DNA from: Microbacterium sp. SMR1
Lineage (GTDB): Bacteria > Actinomycetota > Actinomycetes > Actinomycetales > Microbacteriaceae
DNA length: 64,000 nt
NCBI RefSeq assembly: GCF_003289625.1
Contig: NZ_QMBN01000003.1
Span: 464,034-528,033 of the forward strand
Direction: 5' to 3'
The notes below the pieces were generated by a model. The model did not search any database, was not told the DNA's origin, and saw only the letters and a program-made list of their open reading frames with translations. The position numbers and the translations under genes are program-made. Shown here piece after piece: positions 8,333-16,365 of the stretch (position 1 is the stretch's first letter; every line of letters starts with the position of its first letter).

Positions 8333-9304
8333 GTGAGCGCGCAGGTTTTCGACCCGACATCGGCGACCATCGCCGTCGTCACTTTCAACCGCTCCGCGCT
8401 TCTGTCGCGGCTGCTCGAGAGCGTCGTCCGGATGGACCCGAAGCCCGGGCGCGTGGTGATCATCGACAACGCCTCGACAGACGACACGACCGCGGTCGTC
8501 GAGTCGTTCCGGGATCGACTGGGCACAGAGCTCGTGTACCGGCGCCTCGAGACGAACACCGGCGGATCCGGCGGATTCAGCGAAGGTGTGCGCGTGGCCT
8601 ATGAGTTGGGGTCCGAGTGGATCTGGCTCATGGACGACGACGTCGAGGTGCTGCCCGACGGGCTCGCCAAGATGGGACGCTGGGCGCCGCGGTTCCGCAG
8701 CATCCAGGGTCGCCGCTACGACTACGACGGCAGCGAGTTCTACTGGCAGTACCGCATCGCCGAACGCATGGGCATCCCCATCCCCTTCGCGCCCGCCGGT
8801 TTCGGCGAGTCCGGGTACAAAGAGATGAACTCCGGCTGCTTCGAGGGCATGTTCATCCACCGCGACATCGTCGCCCGCATCGGACTGCCCGACCCGCGCT
8901 TCTTCATCTACTGGGACGACCAGCTCTACGGCTGGCTCGCCTCGCGAATCACGACGTCGGTCATCGTCGACGAATTCGTCCTGCGCCGCACGCGCGAGAT
9001 CCGCCAGTGGGACATGGGCATCCGCCACATGAACGCCTCGAGCGACGCCTACCGGTACTACATCATGCGCAACCGGGCGCACATCAAGCAGTACTACCGG
9101 ACGAAGGGCGTCTACAACCCGGTGCTGTTCGGCCTCGGGACGACGCTGACCTTCGGCAAGGAGCTCATCCGGCTCTTCCTCGTCGAGCGCACCGTGCGAG
9201 GCACCTCGAATCTCTTCCGCGGCCTCCGCGACGGGCGGCGCATCGCGCGCGACCGCACGTGGCGGCCGATGCAGCCGCTGGTTGATCAGCCGGCCCGTCC
9301 CTGA
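8333..9304 (+). CDS. Family 2 glycosyltransferase, GlfT1-like (initiating galactofuranosyltransferase)
   Basis: 323 aa. A GT-A fold is shown by VVTFNRS near residue 17, IDNASTDDT near 44-52, NTGGSGGF at 75-82 and the metal-binding DDD at 101-103. NTGGSGGF recurs in the next gene as NLGGSGGF. In mycobacteria GlfT1 (about 300 aa) adds the first galactofuranose residues to the rhamnosyl linker, next to the Wzt/Wzm-type ABC exporter genes. Here the gene is followed by a GlfT2-like gene and then by such an exporter, which supports the call. Donor specificity (galactofuranose versus rhamnose) is inferred. Confidence 0.78.
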   Translation: MSAQVFDPTSATIAVVTFNRSALLSRLLESVVRMDPKPGRVVIIDNASTDDTTAVVESFRDRLGTELVYRRLETNTGGSGGFSEGVRVAYELGSEWIWLMDDDVEVLPDGLAKMGRWAPRFRSIQGRRYDYDGSEFYWQYRIAERMGIPIPFAPAGFGESGYKEMNSGCFEGMFIHRDIVARIGLPDPRFFIYWDDQLYGWLASRITTSVIVDEFVLRRTREIRQWDMGIRHMNASSDAYRYYIMRNRAHIKQYYRTKGVYNPVLFGLGTTLTFGKELIRLFLVERTVRGTSNLFRGLRDGRRIARDRTWRPMQPLVDQPARP

Positions 9305-9317
9305 CGAAAGACAGACC

Positions 9318-11231
9318 ATGACTCACCTGCTGCAGCGCGCCGTGCTCCCGCTCGAGCACGACCCCGACCTCCTTCCCCTCTACGTCGACCCCGAGACGTG
9401 GACCGAGATCGACGAGGAGCCGGTGCGCGTCTCGTCGCGGGCCCAGCTGTCGAACATCCTCGGCCGCTCGGAGGCGCGCATCGTGGGCGGGCGGCGGGTG
9501 TCGTTCGGCACCTACTTCAACGCCTTCCCGGCCTCGTACTGGCAGCACTGGACCCCGGTCCGCGACGTGACGCTGACGGTGCGCACCGAGGGGCCGGCCA
9601 CCGTCCTCGTCTACCGTTCCAACGGCGGCGGCACCCGCCAGCGCCTGGAGACCCGCGAGGTCACCGGGGAGGCGACGAGCACCTTCGACCTCACCCTCAA
9701 CCAGTACAGCGACGGCGGGTGGATCTGGTTCGACATCGCCGCCGACCGCGAGGACGCCCGGTTCCTCGGGGCGGAATGGACGACCGAGCAGGAACCGGCC
9801 CGGACGGGCAAGGCCTCGCTCGGCATCACGACGTACAACAAGCCCGACTACTGCGTCGCGACCCTCCGCGCCCTCGACGAGGCGCCCGACGTGCTCGAGC
9901 TGGTCGATCGCATCTTCCTCATCGACCAGGGAACGGACCGCGTCGACGCTCAGCACGACTTCTCCGACGTCGCCGACAGTCTCGGCGAGACGCTTCAGAT
10001 CATCACACAGCCAAACCTCGGCGGCTCGGGCGGCTTTGCTCGCGCAATGCACGAGACCCTGCAGCGGCCGGACAGCGACTTCGTGCAGCTTCTCGACGAC
10101 GACGTCCGCATCGAGCCCGAGTCGCTCCGCCGGTCGATCGTTTTCGGCCGGTACGCGACGACGCCGACGATCGTCGGCGCCCACATGTTCGACCTGCTCG
10201 ATCGCCCGAAGCTCCACGCCTGGGCCGAGGTCGTCGACGACGTGCCGTTCATGTGGCGCACGCTGCAGCAGGAGAAGATGCCGCACGACTTCTCCGTGGC
10301 GAACCTGCGGCAGTCCCCCGAGCTGCACATGCGGCTCGACGCCGACTACAACGGTTGGTGGATGTGCCTCATCCCGGTCGAGGTCATCCGTCAGGTCGGG
10401 CTCTCCTTGCCCGCCTTCATCAAGTGGGACGACGCCGAATACTGCCTGCGAGCCCGCGACGCCGGGTTCCCGACCGTCTCGATGCCCGGGGTCGCGCTCT
10501 GGCACGTGTCGTGGGTCGGCAAGGACGACTCCATCGACTGGCAGGCCTACTTCCACGCCCGCAACCGGATCGTCGCCGCGCTGCTGCACTCGAACAGCCC
10601 GCGAGGCGGAACCCTGCTGCGACACAGCCGACGGCTCGACCTCAAGCACCTCATGATGATGCAGTACTACCCGGTCGAGCTGCGTCATCGCGCACTGCGC
10701 GACATCCTCTCGGGGCCTGAGCACATGGCGGCGGGGATCGCGACGGCCATGCCCGCCGCGCGGGCTCTCCAGAAAGATTTCCCTGAGACGATCGTGCATC
10801 GCGACACGGGCGTGCCGCTCCGCTCGCGCAAGGGCCGCCAGGTCTTCAAGCGTCTGCCCCGTCACACCTTCGACAGCCCGACGGGCCTCAAGCTCCGGTG
10901 GTTCACCGTGTCGACGCTCGCCTCGCACTGGCTCCACACGCCTCGACCCGAGAACGTCGCGCAGCCCGAGGTCGAGTTCGGCAAGGGCGACGCGAACTGG
11001 TGGCGGGTGCCGCGCTACGACAGCGCCCTCGTGAGCGCAGCCGACGGGTCCGGCAAGACCATCTACACGCGCGATCGGGCAACCTTCCGACGTATGCTGC
11101 GTGAGAGCCTGCGACTGCACGCGCAGCTCAAGCGCGACTGGCCGAAGCTGTCACGGCGCTACCGTCGCGCGATGGGGCAGCTGACGTCCCCCGAGTCGTG
11201 GGAGCGGATCTTCGACCCGGCGGAGGGCTGA
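9318..11231 (+). CDS. GlfT2-like galactofuranosyltransferase (galactan polymerase family)
   Basis: 637 aa from the ATG at 9318, the length I recall for mycobacterial GlfT2. Order: N-terminal beta-sandwich (1-165), GT-A domain (166-400), helical C-terminus. Active-site landmarks are visible: NLGGSGGF (233-240), metal-binding DDD at 260-262, NGWW with W347-W348, KWDD with D371-D372 (general-base position), LWH with H396, W399, and FHARN with H413. These match the GlfT2 catalytic set. GlfT2 extends galactan with alternating beta-1,5 and beta-1,6 galactofuranose from UDP-Galf, which glf at 18.4 kb would supply. The stop lies 3 nt from the convergent Wzt gene. The exact linkage made here is unknown. 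Confidence 0.85.
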   Translation: MTHLLQRAVLPLEHDPDLLPLYVDPETWTEIDEEPVRVSSRAQLSNILGRSEARIVGGRRVSFGTYFNAFPASYWQHWTPVRDVTLTVRTEGPATVLVYRSNGGGTRQRLETREVTGEATSTFDLTLNQYSDGGWIWFDIAADREDARFLGAEWTTEQEPARTGKASLGITTYNKPDYCVATLRALDEAPDVLELVDRIFLIDQGTDRVDAQHDFSDVADSLGETLQIITQPNLGGSGGFARAMHETLQRPDSDFVQLLDDDVRIEPESLRRSIVFGRYATTPTIVGAHMFDLLDRPKLHAWAEVVDDVPFMWRTLQQEKMPHDFSVANLRQSPELHMRLDADYNGWWMCLIPVEVIRQVGLSLPAFIKWDDAEYCLRARDAGFPTVSMPGVALWHVSWVGKDDSIDWQAYFHARNRIVAALLHSNSPRGGTLLRHSRRLDLKHLMMMQYYPVELRHRALRDILSGPEHMAAGIATAMPAARALQKDFPETIVHRDTGVPLRSRKGRQVFKRLPRHTFDSPTGLKLRWFTVSTLASHWLHTPRPENVAQPEVEFGKGDANWWRVPRYDSALVSAADGSGKTIYTRDRATFRRMLRESLRLHAQLKRDWPKLSRRYRRAMGQLTSPESWERIFDPAEG

Positions 11232-11234
11232 GCC

Positions 11235-11978
11235 TCAGGCTCCGCCGTTGTGGTCCTCGTTGTACCGGTCGAGCACGTCGCCGATAGGCCCGTCGAGGAC
11301 CAGTGACCCCTTGTCGAGGTAGAGGCCCCGCGTGCAGAAACGTCGCAGGTCCTTCTCGTTGTGGCTGACGAAGAAGAGCGTCCGGCCCTCGGCGAGCAGT
11401 TCGTCGATGCGCTTGTAGCACTTCGCACGGAACGCACGGTCGCCGACGGCGAGCACCTCGTCGACGAGGAGGATCGGCTCGTCCAGCTGCGACACCACCG
11501 AGAACGCCAGGCGCACCTTCATGCCGTTCGAGAGGTGCTTGTAGGGGGTGTCGACGAAATCACCGATCTCAGCGAATTCGATGATGTCATCGAAGCGGCG
11601 GTTGACCTCGGCCTTCGACATTCCGTGCAGACCCGCCGTCAGGCGCACATTCTCCCGCACGGTGAGATCGCCGACGAAACCGCCCGTAATCTCGATGAGC
11701 GGCGCCACCCCACCGTTCACATCGACGCGGCCCTCATCCGGCAGCAGAACCCCGGCGACGAGCTTGAGGAGCGTCGACTTACCCTGTCCGTTGCGTCCGA
11801 CCACGCCGATCGACTCCCCCGATTCGACCGAGAATGAGACGTTGCGAAGCGCCCAGAACTCGCCGGGACGGCTGCGGCGTGACGCACCTCCGAACAAGTC
11901 TTTGAGGTTGCGTCGTCCGCGGCGGTTACGGCGGAAGCGGACGCCGAGGTCGCGCACCTCGATCGCGGGTCCCGTCAT
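11235..11978 (-). CDS. wzt: ABC exporter ATPase for polysaccharide, short form (Wzt 1)
   Basis: 247 aa. Walker A GRNGQGKST, signature region HLSNGMKVRLAFS, Walker B EPILLVDEVLAVGD and the switch histidine in FFVSHN are all present. Family: polysaccharide/teichoic-acid ABC-2 exporter ATPases (Wzt, TagH, RfbE). It ends soon after the ATPase fold (DRYNEDHNGGA), so it lacks the C-terminal carbohydrate-binding domain found in the second Wzt at 14151. The ATG at 11978 shares one base with the permease stop and has GGAG upstream. With the GlfT-like genes it resembles the mycobacterial galactan exporter (Rv3781/Rv3783), so lipid-linked galactan is the likely cargo. Confidence 0.92.
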   Translation of the reverse strand: MTGPAIEVRDLGVRFRRNRRGRRNLKDLFGGASRRSRPGEFWALRNVSFSVESGESIGVVGRNGQGKSTLLKLVAGVLLPDEGRVDVNGGVAPLIEITGGFVGDLTVRENVRLTAGLHGMSKAEVNRRFDDIIEFAEIGDFVDTPYKHLSNGMKVRLAFSVVSQLDEPILLVDEVLAVGDRAFRAKCYKRIDELLAEGRTLFFVSHNEKDLRRFCTRGLYLDKGSLVLDGPIGDVLDRYNEDHNGGA

Positions 11979-12769
11979 CACAGCTCCTTCAGCACCGGAC
12001 GCTCGAGGCGCGAGAAGACGAGGAGGCCGAGGCCGAAGATCAGGATGCTGGCGGCGGCCCCCACGATCACGGACAGCGTGTCCCACTGGTCGGGGAAGAA
12101 CCCGACGCGGTAGAGCGTGAAGATGCCGGCCAGGGGGTTGAATGCGCCGATCTCTTTGAACACGCCCGGCAGGTCGGCCACGCCGTAGATGATCGGAGAC
12201 GCGTAGAACAGTGCCCGCAGGACGAGGCGAGTGGTGCGCTCAAGGTCACCCCAGAGGACGCAGAGCGGCGCAACGATGAGCCCGAGGCCGAGCAGCAGGA
12301 TCACCTGCAGAACGACGGCCACGGGGAAGAGCAGAAGCGCCGCGTCGACCGTCGCTCCCCCGAAGATCGCGAACACCGCGAGCACCGGGAGCGAGAAGAG
12401 GAACTCGATGCCCTTGCTCAGGACGATGCGTCCCACCCAGATCGAGCGCGGAATGGAGGTCGATCGCACCAGCCTCGCGTCCTTATTGAAGGCGCGTGTG
12501 AAGTCGGTGACCGCCGAGTTGAACCACACCCACGGCAGCAGGGCAGTGATGAGAAACACGATGTAGGGGTTCTCGCCGACATCGCGGTGGAAGACCTGCG
12601 TGAAGACGAACCAGTAGATCCCGCTCATTACGAGCGGGTCCAGGACCGACCAGAAGTAACCGAGCGCGCTCGTGGAGTAACGCACGCGGAGGTCGCGCGC
12701 CGACAGCAACCACAGGGAGTGGAGGTAGCGCCGCGGCGATCCGGGGGCGCCGACGACGGCGGGACTCAC
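11978..12769 (-). CDS. wzm: ABC exporter permease for polysaccharide (Wzm 1)
   Basis: 263 aa from the GTG at 12769, six hydrophobic segments, ABC-2 type. Landmarks are LWLLSARDLRVRYSTSALGYFWSVLDPLVM at the N-terminal interface (opening LHSLWLLSARDLRVR) and FYASPIIYGVADLP. It pairs with the downstream ATPase, whose ATG overlaps its stop by one base. I moved the start from the longer 12817 option to 12769 because TAGGAT lies 7 nt before that GTG and the family alignment begins there. Role: export of a polyprenol-linked glycan across the membrane. Confidence 0.9.
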   Translation of the reverse strand: MSPAVVGAPGSPRRYLHSLWLLSARDLRVRYSTSALGYFWSVLDPLVMSGIYWFVFTQVFHRDVGENPYIVFLITALLPWVWFNSAVTDFTRAFNKDARLVRSTSIPRSIWVGRIVLSKGIEFLFSLPVLAVFAIFGGATVDAALLLFPVAVVLQVILLLGLGLIVAPLCVLWGDLERTTRLVLRALFYASPIIYGVADLPGVFKEIGAFNPLAGIFTLYRVGFFPDQWDTLSVIVGAAASILIFGLGLLVFSRLERPVLKEL

Positions 12770-12776
12770 GCGTTCG

Positions 12777-12782
12777 ATCCTA
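12777..12782 (-). promoter_or_regulatory. Leaderless -10 box of the Wzm1-Wzt1 operon
   Basis: TAGGAT on the minus strand, 7 nt before the GTG at 12769. It decides the permease start. The 100 bases beyond it hold no gene I can support. Confidence 0.55.
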
Positions 12783-12877
12783 CGCGGCGTAAATGCGCGA
12801 CGGCGCTTCGCCTTCACCCTCTCACACCGCGCGTAGGGCGTCGCGGGAACGCGATACTCCGAGTAAACGAAACAGCC

Positions 12878-14113
12878 CTAACCGACGCCGGCACGGTTGG
12901 TGTGTCTTCGGAACCAATCGAGCGGGGCGGCAGCTAGCCGCACGGCTCGAAAGGTGCGGCTAGCTCGCACGCTCTCCAGCGCGCGTCGCGCGACCTCAGC
13001 ATCAGCGACAGCCTCGGCCGCTTCAAGCCGTAGACGGCCAATCTCATGTTGTGCGGCCGTCAGGCGGTCCTCAAGCTCGGAAGCCCGCCCCTGGGTGAGA
13101 GCGACTTCGTTCCTCGCGTCCTGCGCTTCTGCTGCCGCTCGCGACCGCTCCTCCTCGATTAGCAGGACAGCGCGAGCCACAGCCGTGGCTGCCTCCCGCT
13201 CTGCAGCGTGATAGACGTGATCTTCGGTCGAGACGAGGGCAGCACGAATGAGGTCGGGTCGGCGGGTGGACGGACGATTCGCGAGTTCCGTCAGCGCCGA
13301 CATGAGCCAATCATCACACCGAAGACGTTGCCCGGGGCGCTCGGAGCGCGGGTGTCGATAGAGATAGATCTCTTCCAGCACACCAGCGCGGAAGAAGCGG
13401 TAATCCCTCATTCCATGGTGCCTCGGGCTCGGCGTGAGCCCCGGGTTGGAGTCGTAAGCGCGCCCAGCATTGATCACCTTCTTCGAGAACTGGTCATAGG
13501 AGCGCCACGGAAAGTGAAGGCTCTCTAACTCCAGCCCGGGGGGGAGCTCACCTCGGCTAGGAATACTGACGAAGTGATTACCCTGCGAGACGGTGACGTC
13601 AGGCGCGCCTACGTGCACCGCGTCAGGAGTCGCGTGGGCATGCAGCCCCGCTTGCCAGTAGAGATCATCCTCAGGACGCTCATCCCGCAGCGTTAGCCGC
13701 GCGAGGCCCGCGCCGGATCTCGCCGGGGCCCCGGTCATATCGATGACCGGTACGACAACAGACCCGAGAGAGCTGGGCATCCGCGAGAACAGTGTTCTGA
13801 GGTCCAGCGAGCGGTCGACGGGAACAAAGAACTCGTCCGCGTCGGCATTGATCACCCAATCGGCTGAAAACTCGGAGTACGCGCGCCTCGCCATCTCCGT
13901 GACACGTGCCGACTGATTCTTGTCGTGATCAGGGTGATCGATGACGACGATGCGAGTATCTTCCTCGTACTCGGCGAGCACCTCTCGCGTACCATCGATG
14001 GACCCGTTGTCAGTGATGATGAGGACGTCGACACCAGCGCTCAGGTGATACTCGATCATCGGAGCGATGATGTCTACTTCGTCGCGCACCATCAGGGTCA
14101 TAGCAAGAACCAC
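12878..14113 (-). CDS. Family 2 glycosyltransferase with C-terminal coiled coil
   Basis: 411 aa. The N-terminal 1-280 is a GT2-type domain (Glyco_tranf_2_4 style): MTLMVRDEVDIIAPMIEYHL, ITDNGSIDGT, and the metal motif NADADEFF. Residues about 300-385 form a long alpha-helical, heptad-like stretch (EEERSRAAAEAQDARNEV, ASELEDRLTAAQHEIGRL), then a short basic tail. It lies between the two ABC exporters. Start GTG at 14113 with TAGGCT 6 nt upstream. The upstream half has a visibly lower GC at third positions than the neighbours. Coiled-coil tails on glycan enzymes beside ABC exporters can set chain length (WbdD in E. coli O9a); whether that applies here is a guess. Confidence 0.82.
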   Translation of the reverse strand: MVLAMTLMVRDEVDIIAPMIEYHLSAGVDVLIITDNGSIDGTREVLAEYEEDTRIVVIDHPDHDKNQSARVTEMARRAYSEFSADWVINADADEFFVPVDRSLDLRTLFSRMPSSLGSVVVPVIDMTGAPARSGAGLARLTLRDERPEDDLYWQAGLHAHATPDAVHVGAPDVTVSQGNHFVSIPSRGELPPGLELESLHFPWRSYDQFSKKVINAGRAYDSNPGLTPSPRHHGMRDYRFFRAGVLEEIYLYRHPRSERPGQRLRCDDWLMSALTELANRPSTRRPDLIRAALVSTEDHVYHAAEREAATAVARAVLLIEEERSRAAAEAQDARNEVALTQGRASELEDRLTAAQHEIGRLRLEAAEAVADAEVARRALESVRASRTFRAVRLAAAPLDWFRRHTNRAGVG

Positions 14114-14119
14114 GGAACT

Positions 14120-14125
14120 AGCCTA
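14120..14125 (-). promoter_or_regulatory. Leaderless -10 box of the coiled-coil glycosyltransferase
   Basis: TAGGCT on the minus strand, 6 nt before the GTG at 14113. Confidence 0.55.
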
Positions 14126-14150
14126 GGCGAACGTACGTCACGTTGAACCG

Positions 14151-15380
14151 CTACCTCACCTGCGAGATGAGACGCGCATCCGCGTGCAAGGTCCCCGTCC
14201 TGCGCTCATCCATCGGCACGAAGAACTGAGCGCCCTGCCACAGGACATCCAGACGACGATTGTTGGCATCGAGGACGTCCGCGTTGACGAAGTATTGGCC
14301 GCCCCCGAAGGTACTGTTCGGGATCAAGTACTCGACCGTCGCCTCGCCGGACCCGATCTCGGAGTGATATGAGCCGAGGCGTTTGACGCCCGTACCGAAG
14401 ACCTGCTGACCCGACGGGGTGTCGATGCTGAAGGTCGTGTACCAGCGAGAGTGAGCGTCCGTATGCGAGACGACTATCCGGATGATCATGTCCTCACCCG
14501 GCTTGACATCCTTCAGCGGTTGCCTGGCGGAGTTCAGGACCTCGATGGAACGGACTACGGAGGCCTTGACTTGCTCCTCCTCGACGACCGTTTCCGCCAC
14601 GTTTGCTTTGCGTCTCCCCTCGAGAATGTCGCGATGCACCCGTGTCGCATCCGCGGCGGTACCGACATAGGCGACGGTCCCGTCATGGAGAACCACCCCG
14701 CGGTCACAAACCTCCATGACCTGCGACGCCGAGTGGGACACGAGAATGATCGTGCGTCCTTCGTTCTGGAACTGACGGATCTTGTCCATGCACTTGCGCT
14801 GGAACGCCTCGTCGCCGACGGCGAGGACCTCATCGACGAGCAGGAGGTCGGGGTCGGTGTGAACGGCGACGGCGAACGCCAGTCGTACGTACATCCCCGA
14901 TGAGTAGAACTTCACCTGGGTGTCGATGAAGTCGCCGATCTCGGCGAACGCGACGATGCTGTCGAACTGCGCGTCAGTCTCCGCCTTGGACAGGCCGAGG
15001 ATAGAGGCATTGAGATACACATTGTCCCGGCCCGATAGATCCGGGTGGAAGCCGGCTCCGAGTTCGAGAAGGGCAGCCATACGACCGCGACGTCGCACCG
15101 ACCCGGACGAGGGGTCGATGATTCCTCCGATGATCTTGAGCAGCGTGCTCTTGCCCGAACCGTTCGGCCCCATCAAACCGATGGACGTGCCCGCCGGAAT
15201 CGAGAACGACACGTTCTTCAGCGAGTCGAACTTCTCGCGATGGATACGACCCTGTCTCCCGAAGGTGACAACCCGCTCTTTGAGCGAGTTGTCACGACGC
15301 ATGATGAAGTGCTTGGAGACGTCATCCACGACGACGATCTCGGGGTGTCCCGTACCAGGTTCCACATCAATGACGTTCAT
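14151..15380 (-). CDS. wzt: ABC exporter ATPase with carbohydrate-binding C-terminal domain (Wzt 2)
   Basis: 409 aa. ATPase part 1-250: Walker A GPNGSGKST, signature YSSGMYVRLAFA, Walker B LLLVDEVLAVGDEAF, ILVSHSAS. Residues about 265-409 form a beta-rich Wzt-C-type domain (VVSHTDAHSRWYTTFSIDTP, TFGGGQYFVNADVLD), which in E. coli O8/O9a reads the modified chain end before export. The ATG at 15380 shares a base with the permease stop; GGAG lies upstream. This exporter is therefore a different type from the short Wzt at 11235. Cargo unknown, probably a rhamnose-rich or mixed glycan. Confidence 0.92.
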   Translation of the reverse strand: MNVIDVEPGTGHPEIVVVDDVSKHFIMRRDNSLKERVVTFGRQGRIHREKFDSLKNVSFSIPAGTSIGLMGPNGSGKSTLLKIIGGIIDPSSGSVRRRGRMAALLELGAGFHPDLSGRDNVYLNASILGLSKAETDAQFDSIVAFAEIGDFIDTQVKFYSSGMYVRLAFAVAVHTDPDLLLVDEVLAVGDEAFQRKCMDKIRQFQNEGRTIILVSHSASQVMEVCDRGVVLHDGTVAYVGTAADATRVHRDILEGRRKANVAETVVEEEQVKASVVRSIEVLNSARQPLKDVKPGEDMIIRIVVSHTDAHSRWYTTFSIDTPSGQQVFGTGVKRLGSYHSEIGSGEATVEYLIPNSTFGGGQYFVNADVLDANNRRLDVLWQGAQFFVPMDERRTGTLHADARLISQVR

Positions 15381-16315
15381 CACAGCTCCTGAGCGAAGTT
15401 GCCCTGCAGACGCGAGAAGACACGCTGACAGAGCCAGAGAACAACGAGACCGATCCCGAACGCGATCAGCATTCGGATTCCAAGGTGGGCAGGGTAATCG
15501 GCCGGGGTGCCGGACACCCAGAAGGCGCGATGGAACCCCAGCACCGCGAGGGTCAGCGGACTGTTGGTGTAGACCTCGAGAAGCCATCCCGGGAAGCGGA
15601 ACTGCTCGAAGACCGAGTTGACCATCGTCCAGCCGTAGACGATCGGTGAAGCCCACATCGCCAGCATCAGCACGACCTGGGTCAGGTACTGCACGTCGCG
15701 GAGGTAGACGTTCAGGGCGGACAGCAGGATGCCGGCCGCGAGCCCGTACACCACCACGAGGGCGATGGCAGGCAGCGCGTAGACCAGGCCCCCTGAGAGC
15801 GGCGGAGCTCCCAGGACGATGCAGGCAGTCAAGAGGACCAGGAGCTGCACGCAGAATGTGAACGAGGCAGAGCCGACGCTCGCCAGTGGGAAGATCTCGC
15901 GCGGTACATAGACCTTCTTGACCAGTCCAGCATTTTGCACCACCGACGCGGTCGAGCCCGAGAGCATCTCCGAGAAGAACGCGTAGATCGTCAGTCCCGA
16001 GAAAACGTAGATGGCGAAGTCCGGGATACCTCGGGCGGCACCGAGGAACTGTCCCATCACAACGTAGTAGACGGTGAGCTGAACAATGGGATTGATGAGA
16101 ACCCAGAGGAGCCCCAGCACGCTGTCCTTGTATCGCGCCTTGATGTCCCGACGCACGAGAAGCCCGAGGAGCTGACGGTGCGCGATCACTGCGCGCAGAG
16201 AGGGCAAGAAGCCGGATCCAGCGGTGATCGGAGCCAGGGGTAGGGTCGCGAGGCGACGGTAGCGTGAGTCAGCGTTTTCAGTCACGAGGGTTGTTCCATT
16301 CTGTACGCCGAGCAC
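15380..16315 (-). CDS. wzm: ABC exporter permease for polysaccharide (Wzm 2)
   Basis: 311 aa, ABC-2/Wzm permease. The N-terminal cytoplasmic helix carries LGLLVRRDIKARYKDSVLG, followed by six membrane segments and the conserved MWASPIVYGWTMV. It forms the channel for the Wzt 2 ATPase encoded directly downstream with a one-base overlap. GTG start at 16315; TATCCT sits 8 nt upstream. Similar in layout to, but clearly different in sequence from, Wzm 1 at 11978. Confidence 0.92.
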   Translation of the reverse strand: MLGVQNGTTLVTENADSRYRRLATLPLAPITAGSGFLPSLRAVIAHRQLLGLLVRRDIKARYKDSVLGLLWVLINPIVQLTVYYVVMGQFLGAARGIPDFAIYVFSGLTIYAFFSEMLSGSTASVVQNAGLVKKVYVPREIFPLASVGSASFTFCVQLLVLLTACIVLGAPPLSGGLVYALPAIALVVVYGLAAGILLSALNVYLRDVQYLTQVVLMLAMWASPIVYGWTMVNSVFEQFRFPGWLLEVYTNSPLTLAVLGFHRAFWVSGTPADYPAHLGIRMLIAFGIGLVVLWLCQRVFSRLQGNFAQEL

Positions 16316-16323
16316 ACCGGCAA

Positions 16324-16329
16324 AGGATA
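16324..16329 (-). promoter_or_regulatory. -10 box of the Wzm2-Wzt2 operon
   Basis: TATCCT on the minus strand, 8 nt before the GTG at 16315. Confidence 0.45.
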
Positions 16330-16365
16330 CAGGCGGGCGTCTGTGAGTCGACCCAGCCCGGGACT

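Noticed and set aside
12768..12817. Longer start for the Wzm1 permease at 12817
   Set aside because: The extra 16 residues are basic and unlike the family; a TAGGAT box lies within that stretch, 7 nt before the GTG at 12769.
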